Position numbers and translations under genes: made by a program. From Escarpia spicata (Eukaryota > Annelida > Polychaeta > Sabellida > Siboglinidae): DNA of 64,000 bases. This document shows positions 55,981-64,000 of this stretch, piece after piece; the stretch's first letter is position 1, and each line of letters begins with the position of its first letter. The notes under the pieces are model-generated. The model was not told the DNA's origin. It saw only the letters and a list, made by a program, of their open reading frames with translations, and searched no databases. The stretch lies in the NCBI GenBank assembly GCA_963995525.1, contig OZ023206.1:65532876-65596875 (forward strand). The letters are read 5' to 3'.

Positions 55981-56639
55981 GAAAACAGAATACAAGAAAA
56001 CAGAAACCGAGGATCAGAATCGAGGCCAGCCTCACCCCTGACAGGCAGGAACACAAGAGAAGAACAAAAACAACGACAGAAATATCGGCGCCAACGAGTC
56101 GTACACGTCACCTCTCAGAGAACGTCACCTCTCAGAGAATCTACCAGTGTAGTCGATGAGAAAAATATTAGAAACAACAGAAACATGTTACTTTCTTCCT
56201 CGGGTTCCAAGCCTCTCTGTATAAAAGCACTCAATTCACACTCTTAGAAATGTACCGTAGAAATTACAGTCAAATGACTGGCAGCACGGGTGCCAACGGA
56301 GTGCCGTAAATTTAAAGGTATATGATTTACGGTGTACCTTATTTTTTACGGAATAATACTGTAGAATATACGGTAGCATATTAATTGTGTACCGTATATT
56401 TTACGGAATAATACTGTAGAATATACGGTAGCATCTTTACGGTGTACTGTATTTTTTGCGGAATTGTACTGTTGAATATACGGTAGCATCTTTACCGCGT
56501 ATCGTATTTTTTGCGGAATTGTGCTGCAGAATATATGGTAGTGAAGAATTTGTGTGTACGATTCTAACTGTCAACAACATTTGGAGGCATGTTAATTAGC
56601 TGCCAATATTTATTATGAAGCATCAAATATGGTATACCA

Positions 56640-57540
56640 GTATTTCATGTGCATATATACCACTGACACATACTGATTTATCATTGAATGGTCCAGTGAT
56701 ACTGAATGGTATTTTCAAATACCATTGAGCGTCCTAATGGTACTGAATGATATTTTCTGATACAATTAAGAGTACCACTGAGACCTACTGGTTTATCACT
56801 GAATGGTTCAGTGGTACTGAACGATACGTTCAAATACCATTGACAGTACAACTGAGACCTACTGATTTATCATTGAATGGTAGTGAGTGATATGTACAAA
56901 TACCATTGTGAGTACCACTGAAACCTGATTTATCATTGAAAGGTCTAGTGGTACTGAATGATATGTTCAAAAACCATCGAGAGTACCACTGAGACATACT
57001 GATTTATCATTGAATGGTATTGACTGATATGTTCAAATACCATTTGGAGTACCACTGAAATATTCATCATCATTGAATGGTCCAGTGATATTGAATGGTA
57101 TATTCAAATACCATTAGGAGTACCACTGAAACCTGATGTAGCATTGAATGGTCCAGTGATACTGAATGGTATGTTCAAATATCATTGAGAGTATCACTGC
57201 GACATACTGATTTATTATTGAATGGTACTGAATGATATGTTCAAATACCATTGAGAGCACCATTGAAACACTGCTTTATCATTGAATGGTCCAGTGATAC
57301 TGAATTGTAAGTGCAAATACCATTAAGAGTACCACTGAGACATACTGATTTATCATTGAATGGTATTGAATGATATGTTCAAATACCATTGAGAGTACCA
57401 TTGAAACACTGATATATCATTGAATGATCCAATGGAACTGAATGGTATTTTCAAATACTATTGAAAGTACCACTGAGTCCTATTGATTTATCAATGAGTG
57501 GACCAAGGTTACCGAATGGTACTCAATGGTATTCTATGGT
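56640..57540 (+). repeat. degenerate minisatellite, ~60-120 bp
   Basis: Repeats of CATTGAATGGTCCAGTGATA, CTGAATGGTATGTTCAAATA and CCATTGAGAGTACCACTGAG continue for ~900 bp with many substitutions. The motifs AATGGTA/TACCATT are self-complementary and could fold. Confidence 0.85.
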
Positions 57541-57854
57541 ATACCATTGCCTCTGTTTTGTAAGGATATCTTACAGCTTTTGCGACTTGCGATCTCTGTT
57601 CTCTCCAGGCAATATAGCACTTAGACCATATACACTGTAGTAGAACAGGCAGGCAGCTTTGATGTCCGATTTCCTCACGTTCAACACAGCATAATTCCTG
57701 TTACAAATTACCACGCTGGCTAATTCCTGGTATAGTAGTAGCGTATACGACTCATTGCATGGGCATGTGCGTAACACAATTTCGGGCAGCCAACACGGAT
57801 TTGTGAGGTGTAGAAGTACAGTATCTAATCTAGCTAGTTACTTGAACATGAAAC

Positions 57855-57995
57855 AGGTTGATTCTGTTTATTAGGACTTCAGTAAAGCCTTTGATTCAGT
57901 ATGCCACCCATTGTTAATTCACAAGCTTAGATCATATGGCTATTCCGGGCAATGCATAGAGTGGTTGCAGTCTTACCTTGTCAACCGAAAACAAT
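57855..57995 (+). pseudogene. LINE reverse-transcriptase scrap
   Basis: Plus reads [40 protein letters not shown] then stop; this is the catalytic-A motif region of a LINE RT. Only about 45 residues remain. Confidence 0.8.
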
Positions 57996-59100
57996 AAAAT
58001 ACAATACAAAAGCAGAGGAACAGACTCCCTCCCTTTAATGTGTTCTGTTTATGTCTGTGCTTGCGGGTCAGTTGTCCGAAAAGCTGCACCTGAGTGAAAC
58101 TTTGTTCTATTGAGTTTACAATAGACCACACGTATACCAAACATACACGGCAGCACTACTCGTGTGATAAATTATGAAAGTCTAAGCTATTTTGACCGAC
58201 GTTTCATCGACAAAAAGGACAAGTTGTAGTAATAACATTTTAGTTAGCGTTGCATATTGAAGACACGCTTGCGCAACGGATCGATATGTTATAAATCACT
58301 AACGGTAGTATAAATGCATCGATCCAGTACACTTTCAGGCAAGCTAATTAATTTACCATTACAGTCAATGTGATTAATACGAGCTTCGGTTGCAAGCAAA
58401 CTGTCGGAATATATAGCTGCACTTAAGAGTGGAAACGTGTTTACCGAGCCATGGTCCATGACGTATGAATACCCGACAGAAATATTCATGCCGTGGCTGT
58501 TATGACGTTTACATTTGTGTTCATCTTAAAATCCCATGAAAAATGAAACTTTGTACATTCAGTCATAAGTTCATATATATGTGTTGACCACACACTGAAC
58601 TTAATACCGATATTCTAAGCTATACATGTTTCTGCAAAACCCAAATCCTCTACATGATGAGGTTAACGTACAATATTGGAAGAAGAATAAGCAGCAGCAG
58701 CAGCATTGCTCTTGGTGTCAACTTGTATTTGTACACTATTAATCTGTTCGGAGATCGCCAATGTTTGCGACAGCGCGTGTGCGAACATGGAATGACGCGG
58801 AAGCTTGCGTTCCAAACGTAAATGTAAACATAATAATGTAAAGCTAAAATTGATTATTTTTCATTTTGTTGCTGCCAATTGATGTAACATATTTATATGT
58901 GACCTGTGGTATATAAAGCCACATTTGACCGAAGGTATCGCAGTCATTCTTGTCACGGTTTACCCAGGATACTTTGCGCAGAGCTGAAATGAACCGATCT
59001 CCCAACAGGTCAATAAACAGTCGATTAACAGATTGCATGTTTCTCCCACACTCCGCAGCTGTGACGCCACTCACAATATGATATAATTGTACACGCATGC
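57996..59100. other. no gene recognised
   Basis: The 84-codon frame on minus at 58,844-59,098 and the 68-codon frame on minus at 57,571-57,777 have no family I recognise. Confidence 0.4.
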
Positions 59101-59485
59101 GCTGAAGCGCGGCAATCGTGATTTACTCTTAGCCGATAGATGTCGTACGCGTATTACAGCGAATGTACAGTAATTCCATTATACGGGGAGACACCGTAGA
59201 TATTACGGTAGATGCGCGTTAATTATACGGTAATTTCTAAGTGTGTACATTTCGATGAACTACACAATTACACGTTTATAATCGCTTGTGTCAAAATTAG
59301 CCATTCTCTCAGGTCCCTTTCAGAAGTCGCGAAGACGTCTTTAAGTATTTATTATCTTCATGCAAGTTCACATTAGCCTGCAACTTGTAATCCGGATAAC
59401 TAGACCCTCTATAGGTATGTTTTTGTTGAGTTGGGATTGATTCTTGATTCTGTCATAACAAAAGATCCTATGTTATTTTTCCCAG

Positions 59486-59736
59486 CATGCATTACTACAG
59501 CGACGATACCCGGCGTCCGACCTGTGTGACTATCGGCCTGTCAAGCGACTGTCTCCGCTGCAGAACACACTCAAGCAGAGCATGGAGAAACGACGCATCT
59601 TGAGGTTGTTGGTCCAGAAACTGCGCCCGGAGTCTTGTTTCCAGCGCTCCATACTCGTCAAGAAAACACTTTTGCTGATAAAGCGCGAACTACGACGGGA
59701 ACTCCTTCATCATCATCATAAGGAAAACTCAACGAG
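59486..59736 (+). CDS. SERTA-domain protein, internal exon
   Basis: After TTTTTCCCAG| an open exon of 251 nt reads HALLQRRYPASDLCDYRPVK, then EKRRILRLLVQKLRPESCFQ, RSILVKKTLLLIKRELRREL and HHHHKENSTR, ending AG|GTACAT. The pattern R-x-x-x-L-x-x-x-V-x-KL-x5-8-x-RS-x-LV-x-x-TL-x-x-I-x-x-EL is the SERTA motif of SERTAD/CDCA4 proteins, which act as transcriptional co-regulators of cell-cycle genes. GC content is higher than in the flanks, as in a true exon. Neighbouring exons were not located. The next element (P/NADAR segment) begins about 150 bp downstream and may interrupt the gene. Confidence 0.58.
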
Positions 59737-59961
59737 GTACATATAGTCTTTACATACGATAGTTGCACTTACATCAGTTAGTCGCCTGGTTGCAAACTGT
59801 TTTGAACTGGTATGCGCTGTGCAAATCTGATATACTCTAAAGTCCGTGCGTGTAGTTTCCACTCTGAGGTCCGTGCTTATTCGGCACGCTCACGTGCCCT
59901 TTGTTCCTGTATAAACGCGGCACTCTGTCAGTCAGATCGTTATTCGTATCACGGCGACACC

Positions 59962-60607
59962 ATGGCTAACATCATGTTGAAAACACCCAACTACCACACT
60001 CCTGCCTTCAGCAACAGCGACGTACGTAGACGAACCGTCTTCTCTACCGTTCGGGGCATCTGGTAGCCGACTACAATCGCTGTCTGTTAGCCGACCACCA
60101 TCACCGTCTGTTAGCCGACCACAATCGCCGTCAAGCCTCTACGCACCGGAACCGGAACCCCAACCCGAATAGGAGGTCTCTGTGAAACCGAAACGCATTG
60201 AATTTTCTGGGGGCGACTCTCCATTGTCAAACCTTTACCCATTCAGGGTCGAAGCATTCGGTCGGGTCTTTAATTCGGTTGAGTACGCCTAAGAAAGCAT
60301 ACCACGGCAACGCCGAATGTGCAGAGCACATCAAAGCAGCAAAACACGCGCACTTGACAAAACGAAAAAGCAAACAGATTGGGGAGACGATGTCCGTTTT
60401 CACTGGATGCGGCTTTTGTTGCTTGCATAGTTCAATGCATCAAAGGATTTGAGAGCCGTATTGTTGGCAACCGGAAAGGCTGCACTGTTGGTGCGGTTAC
60501 CATCGAAAGAGGGCTTTTAGGGTCTTGGACGTGGCTACCAAAACGGTCGAAACACGCTCAGAAAACTATTGTGCGATAGGCGCAACAACTATGTCATTGA
60601 ATTGTAG
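59962..60607 (+). pseudogene. NADAR-domain (YbiA-like) protein, frameshifted
   Basis: Starting at ATG 59,962 (MANIMLKTPNYHTPAFS) the frame is soon broken. In pieces the plus strand encodes the full NADAR fold order: KRIEFSGGDSPLSNLYPF, then EAFGRVFNSVEYA, (shift) KAYHGNAECAEHIKAAKHA, HLTKRKSKQIGETMS, (shift) AALLVRLPSKEGF, a TAG where the left copy has Trp, GLGRGYQNGRNTLRKLLCD. NADAR proteins typically show (F)-x-G-x-x-x-PLSNFYP, S-V-E-H-A/Y-A-Y-Q-x-A and G-x-N-x-L-G-x-L-L. It is probably dead. Confidence 0.68.
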
Positions 60608-61048
60608 CGCCCCTTGTGGCAGCTGTGTTTTGGACATTACCGCCTGCAATCGCGCCTGTTCGTATCAACGAAGACTACACTATGTTGACCCACATTCGAT
60701 ACGACAGGCGCGAACTGCTGGGCCATAGCAAGGTAATAACGAAAGACAGTTGACTCTCTGAGCCGGTGTACTGCCTATTGAAACTACTAGCGATAGCCGT
60801 ACCACTGCGTGGGTGTAGGACGGCAAAAACAGTAGACACAAAAGTACTTCAACACACACGGCGCCTGTTGTGAAATCGATCTCACTGTCAGGTCAAGCGA
60901 CATATGTGATCGTAACTGCCAGGACACATATCCCCAGTCACCAGGCACGCAAAAAGTGAACTACACACATCCTCACAAATACGTGACAACTTGATTACTC
61001 TAACATTAACATACAATCCTTGCAACTGCACAAACCTTGCTCTGCTAA

Positions 61049-61212
61049 ACTGATTTCATTACCGATTACATCCACGAACATGATCTTGACATCATCGCGC
61101 TTACAGAGACGTGGCTGACAGATGACCCCATGGACATCCCAAACACCAGCAAGTTGACCCCGGATGGATACAACTCCGTCCACCAACCACGGCCGGACCG
61201 ACGGGGAAGGGA
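61049..61212 (+). pseudogene. LINE endonuclease scrap
   Basis: The plus frame reads TDFITDYIHEHDLDIIALTE, TWLTDDPMDIPNTSKLTPDG and YNSVHQPRPDRRGRE, the E-x-W motif region of a LINE APE endonuclease. It ends abruptly at 61,212 where another element starts. Confidence 0.8.
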
Positions 61213-61213
61213 A

Positions 61214-61345
61214 TCGGTGTTTTATAGCCATTTTTCTATCCAGTTAATTATACCATTCCCTATGCCATGGGCCTTTAGTTTAAGCAGTAATCTTTGATGT
61301 GGTATTTTATCGAAAGCTTTCTGAAAGGCTAAGTAGATAATAATA
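61214..61345 (-). pseudogene. LINE reverse-transcriptase scrap
   Basis: The minus frame reads IIYLAFQKAFDKIPHQRLLL, KLKAHGIGNGIINWIEKWL, the RT catalytic-A region (Asp of the motif changed to Ala). It is directly fused to the opposite-strand endonuclease scrap at 61,049-61,212. Confidence 0.82.
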
Positions 61346-61681
61346 AAAAGAATAGACGGAAAGAGGCACCACTCACGCTAAATATCGGTAGGAAAGTGAA
61401 GCCAGGGTAATTAGTGGAGCCACCAGGCGGCTATCTAGGAGAACTACGCAGTGGAGCTAACTTTTCAATGCTATAGCATACCGACTTCACTTAGACAGCG
61501 CACAGAACTTTATACCTGTGCGTTTGTATGTACACAAACAAATGTTATATTGAAGGCAATTATTTATTCTTCAAATGAGCACTCGTATTTATCATAAATA
61601 GAATAAATTGGACGCAGATGTCCGCCGTATGCTGATATCATGTCTGTAAGTGCCCGCTATATGTTGCGCCTACTTACCTGT

Positions 61682-63190
61682 TTACATATGCGACAATTTC
61701 AGGACTTTCCTATTTGTTACACTTGAAGTTGTGAAGTTGTTGTTATTAATCTTCAACAGTGCATGGAGGGAAATGTTGATGAATAAGTTCAACACATAAT
61801 CTTTCATTGTGCACATTCCGGCAGGAAAGACAACTGAGTCTTCCGGTATTTCTTTGACGAGATGACGGCGCAGTCTACTCCGAACTTTATCCATATGTAG
61901 AGAGCGGCTTATTTTCTTGAAAGCACGCTCCATGTTTTCAACAGTTGACGCTAGTTCCTTATTGGTGTTTCACAGCGACAGAAGACTACGAAGGGTCATC
62001 AAACATCCGGACAGACATGGCAGTTTACGCGTGCCTCCAGACTCAAGTGGCAAAAGCCACTCTATGGTAGACAGAAGAAACTCCTTGTGCCCAGATGTAT
62101 TTGGCAAAGCATGTCTCATCTGTTGTTTGTGTTTGAATGTCTTGCTGTTGAAACAGTTGTCCATACGTTCCAAGAACAGTGATGTTTCTTCGGCATCCTC
62201 AGGGAGTGAGTTCAATGTAACCATTGTAGAAATACCAGCAGCGTGAGAGAAGAATGGGGTCGCATATTTAACTCGCAAAGCCGGAAACGGGGCAAGTCAA
62301 TGTGCTTGTGTGTCAGTTTAGGAGCCATACGCACAGCATTTGTGGAATCGATCAGGAAAAACTGACGAATGTAGCTCCACTCAGTGCTTTTCTCATCTCT
62401 TTTGAAGCCTGTTCCTCATGTTTTAGCAGATGTGGTGGGTCGTACATGACATAGATCTTGTTCTCTTGAAGTTGTTCCTCATGTTTTATCAGATGAGGTG
62501 GGTCGTACATGACATAGATCTTGTTCTCTTGAAGTTGTTCCTCATGTTTTATCAGATGAGGTGGGTCGTACATGACATAGATCTTGTTCTCTTGAAGTTG
62601 TTCCTCATGTTTTATCAGATGAGGTGGGTCGTACATGACATAGATCTTGTTCTCTTGAAGTTGTTCCTCATGTTTTATCAGATGTGGTGGGTCGTACATG
62701 ACATAGATCTTGTTCTCTTGAAGTTGTTCCTCATGTTTTATCAGATGAGGTGGGTCGTACATGACATAGATCTTGTTCTCTTGAAGTTGTTCCTCATGTT
62801 TTATCAGATGAGGTGGGTCGTACATGACATAGATCTTGTTCTCTTGAAGTTGTTCCTCATGTTTTATCAGATGTGGTGGGTCGTACATGACATAGATCTT
62901 GTTCTCTTGAAGTTGTTCCTCATGTTTTATCAGATGAGGTGGGTCGTACATGACATAGATCTTGTTCTCTTGAAGTTGTTCCTCATGTTTTATCAGATGA
63001 GGTGGGTCGTACATGACATAGATCTTGTTCTCGTTGTGGAGGAAGAAAGGGTTAGTCGCACTGACTCCTAGAAGTGCCTCAAGTGTCTTTCGACTATTCG
63101 ACCCTTGGTCACATATGACCACGTTCATGTCCGCACCATCGCTGGTCATATAATTCATAGTCGTAACGAATTCTCGTCCATTTCAAATGA
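61682..63190 (-). pseudogene. P-element/THAP9-like transposase, right copy, expanded core
   Basis: The minus strand encodes MNYMTSDGADMNVVICDQGS, LLGVSATNPFFLHNENKIYV, then MYDPPHLIKHEEQLQENKIY units repeated ten times. After the array it continues as DEKSTEWSYIRQFFLIDSTN, AVRMAPKLTHKHIDLPRF, a one-base shift, KYATPFFSHAAGIS, ETSLFLERMDNCFN, then a TGA where Trp is expected, and NTNKELASTVENMERAFKKI. These are successive segments of P-element/THAP9 transposases (APKLT-x-x-HI, FLERMD). Their chemistry is cut-and-paste. The THAP DNA-binding exon is not seen here. Lesions: array, frameshift, nonsense codon. Confidence 0.8.
62416..63035 (-). repeat. 63-bp tandem repeat inside the transposase, 10 copies
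   Basis: Period 63 bp exactly (CGTACATGACATAG at 62,440, 62,503 ... 63,007). The unit encodes 21 residues (ENKIYVMYDPPHLIKHEEQ + LQ), so the frame stays open. Units vary only at single positions (GATGTGG/GATGAGG). The left copy of the segment has one unit. Confidence 0.97.
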
Positions 63191-64000
63191 TGGCACTGTT
63201 TGTTGACATTCTCGTAACACTAGTTGAAGTACACCATTATCTAGATTATAGTTTATCACAAACGCGCTAAATGTTGTACGTAAACTACAAAAACAACTTG
63301 CTAGTCTCTCTCTTCCTCCACCAATTGTTACATATAGGTGAACATCCAATTCTTCTATTGTCTAGTGTACGCGTAGGCTGGGCGCGTTGAACAAGTGAAT
63401 TTTTCGATTTATTTTATCAGTTATAAAATATAAAGAATGTCAACAGTGATCTATAACACAACCATGTTCAGGATCTCTCGGAATCCGAAAAAATACTTAT
63501 TGAGACATTTACTTTTTAGAATTAGAACAATTCGGTGCGATGCTCGAAGTAGTGCAGTCGTGTCTCTGTGCCATCGTGTACTTCTCCTAGATCTGCAAAT
63601 ACTATCGTCTATATATCACCGAAAGTAAGTTACACCTTGCATCCGTAAGACCGTCGATGGTACATTGAATTAGTACCGTGTGTTTGCTACAATTCACAAC
63701 TAAGTAGCCAATAAATCAACGCTGTTAAAGAAGGAGAAGGCGAAAGATACCAAGGATTGTTATAAACCTGCTTCATCAAGTCGTTTAGCCCATCGTGAAT
63801 CAAAGCTTTGCCGTCCAAATATGTACGAATGGTATGTAACATCAGAGTCGTTTTAGGACAAAGTGCTTACTGTAGTGAAGACGGTCGAAAGATTTCACTT
63901 TGGTCGTTACATTTGATAATTTTCTAAAGTTAATTGCCCAGCCAAGAAGTAGCCTTCAAACCACTGAATTGGTCGTTCACGTTGTTATAGAAAGTACAAG

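Larger units (their letters stand above)
53330..56040 (-). repeat. dispersed repeat 'X', right copy (inverted)
   Basis: Reverse complement of 32,369-34,250, with two satellites: the shared 36-bp array and an 18-bp array that replaces the 33,480-33,715 equivalent. It includes the ORF tail ending KHSFVPLSVKQLNS (53,737-53,552, minus). Confidence 0.78.
56239..59245. mobile_element. putative non-autonomous DNA transposon with inverted ends
   Basis: The left end reads CACTCTTAGAAATGTACCG and the right end, in reverse complement, CACACTTAGAAATTACCG. Both ends continue with ACGGTA-rich sequence (ATACGGTAGCAT left; TTACGGTAGATG right). About 3 kb lies between, with no transposase: a ~60-bp ACGGT repeat (56,320-56,530), a minisatellite and a LINE scrap. 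I found no clear target duplication, so the boundaries and superfamily are open. Confidence 0.5.
59920..64000. mobile_element. NADAR + P-transposase segment, right copy (longer)
   Basis: Same organisation as 1-2,040: NADAR ORF on plus (59,962-60,607) and P-type transposase on minus (63,190-61,682), tail to tail. Two LINE scraps and a short repeat sit between them. Homology resumes at 63,270-64,000 (= 1,030-2,080 of the left copy). The right edge is outside the window. Confidence 0.65.

Noticed and set aside
55659..56247. 183-codon ORF rich in NIHPDTSGECTF
   Set aside because: Reads through the 36-bp satellite; no family resemblance after it.
57571..57777. 68-codon minus ORF inside the 3-kb inverted-end element
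   Set aside because: No recognisable motif and no second copy to show conservation.
60198..60452. BED-type zinc finger reading of HGNAECAEHIKAAKHA
   Set aside because: Preceding residues in the adjoining frame (SGGDSPLSNLYPF, SVEYA) fit NADAR much better and there is no C-x2-C pair.

Overview
This is animal genomic DNA, probably from a marine invertebrate; I cannot name the phylum. It is AT-rich, has spliced genes with GT/AG introns, very long microsatellites and nested transposons, and carries metazoan families (mitochondrial sulfide:quinone oxidoreductase, THAP, SERTA, P-element-like transposase, APE-type LINEs). No bacterial-type operon, rRNA or CRISPR is visible.

Backbone. The minus strand from 46,017 down to 4,751 holds one host gene, SQOR, in 10 exons. 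They join in frame to 458 codons plus stop, with the FAD-binding GGGTAGS loop and both expected redox cysteines. Exons 1-5 lie at 46.0-39.9 kb and exons 6-10 at 7.9-4.75 kb. Intron 5 is about 32 kb. It holds an inverted (plus-strand) copy of SQOR exons 8-10, and that copy is split by a 22-kb tyrosine-recombinase (YR) retrotransposon with split direct repeats (A1...B1-A2...B2). The YR element has SGNH-hydrolase, gag, RT, RNase H and YR remnants. It was itself invaded by a Mutator-like DNA transposon (10,715-20,308; 9-bp target duplication, transposase remnant) and by a LINE with a PHD finger and a 2A-like motif. The MULE in turn contains other LINE pieces. A second large LINE (minus, 34.8-39.6 kb) lies beside exon 5.

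Upstream of SQOR (46-60 kb) are an intact tRNA-Gly(GCC), a tRNA-Gly copy lacking its anticodon arm, a THAP-domain first exon (minus), a SERTA-domain exon (plus), giant (CA)/(GT) and (GA)/(TA) tracts, a second inverted copy of dispersed repeat 'X' carrying an 18-bp telomere-like satellite, and a 3-kb element with inverted ends.

Window ends. Both ends (1-2,040 and 59,920-64,000) are direct copies of one segment. It combines a NADAR-domain (YbiA-like) ORF on plus with a P-element/THAP9-like transposase on minus, both decayed. The right copy has ten in-frame 63-bp repeats inside the transposase.

Recurring theme: short tandem expansions arise inside functional sequence (the RT catalytic motif, the P transposase core, the acceptor sites of SQOR exons 2 and 3). 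Apart from SQOR, the tRNA and perhaps the THAP and SERTA exons, almost everything is mobile-element debris.
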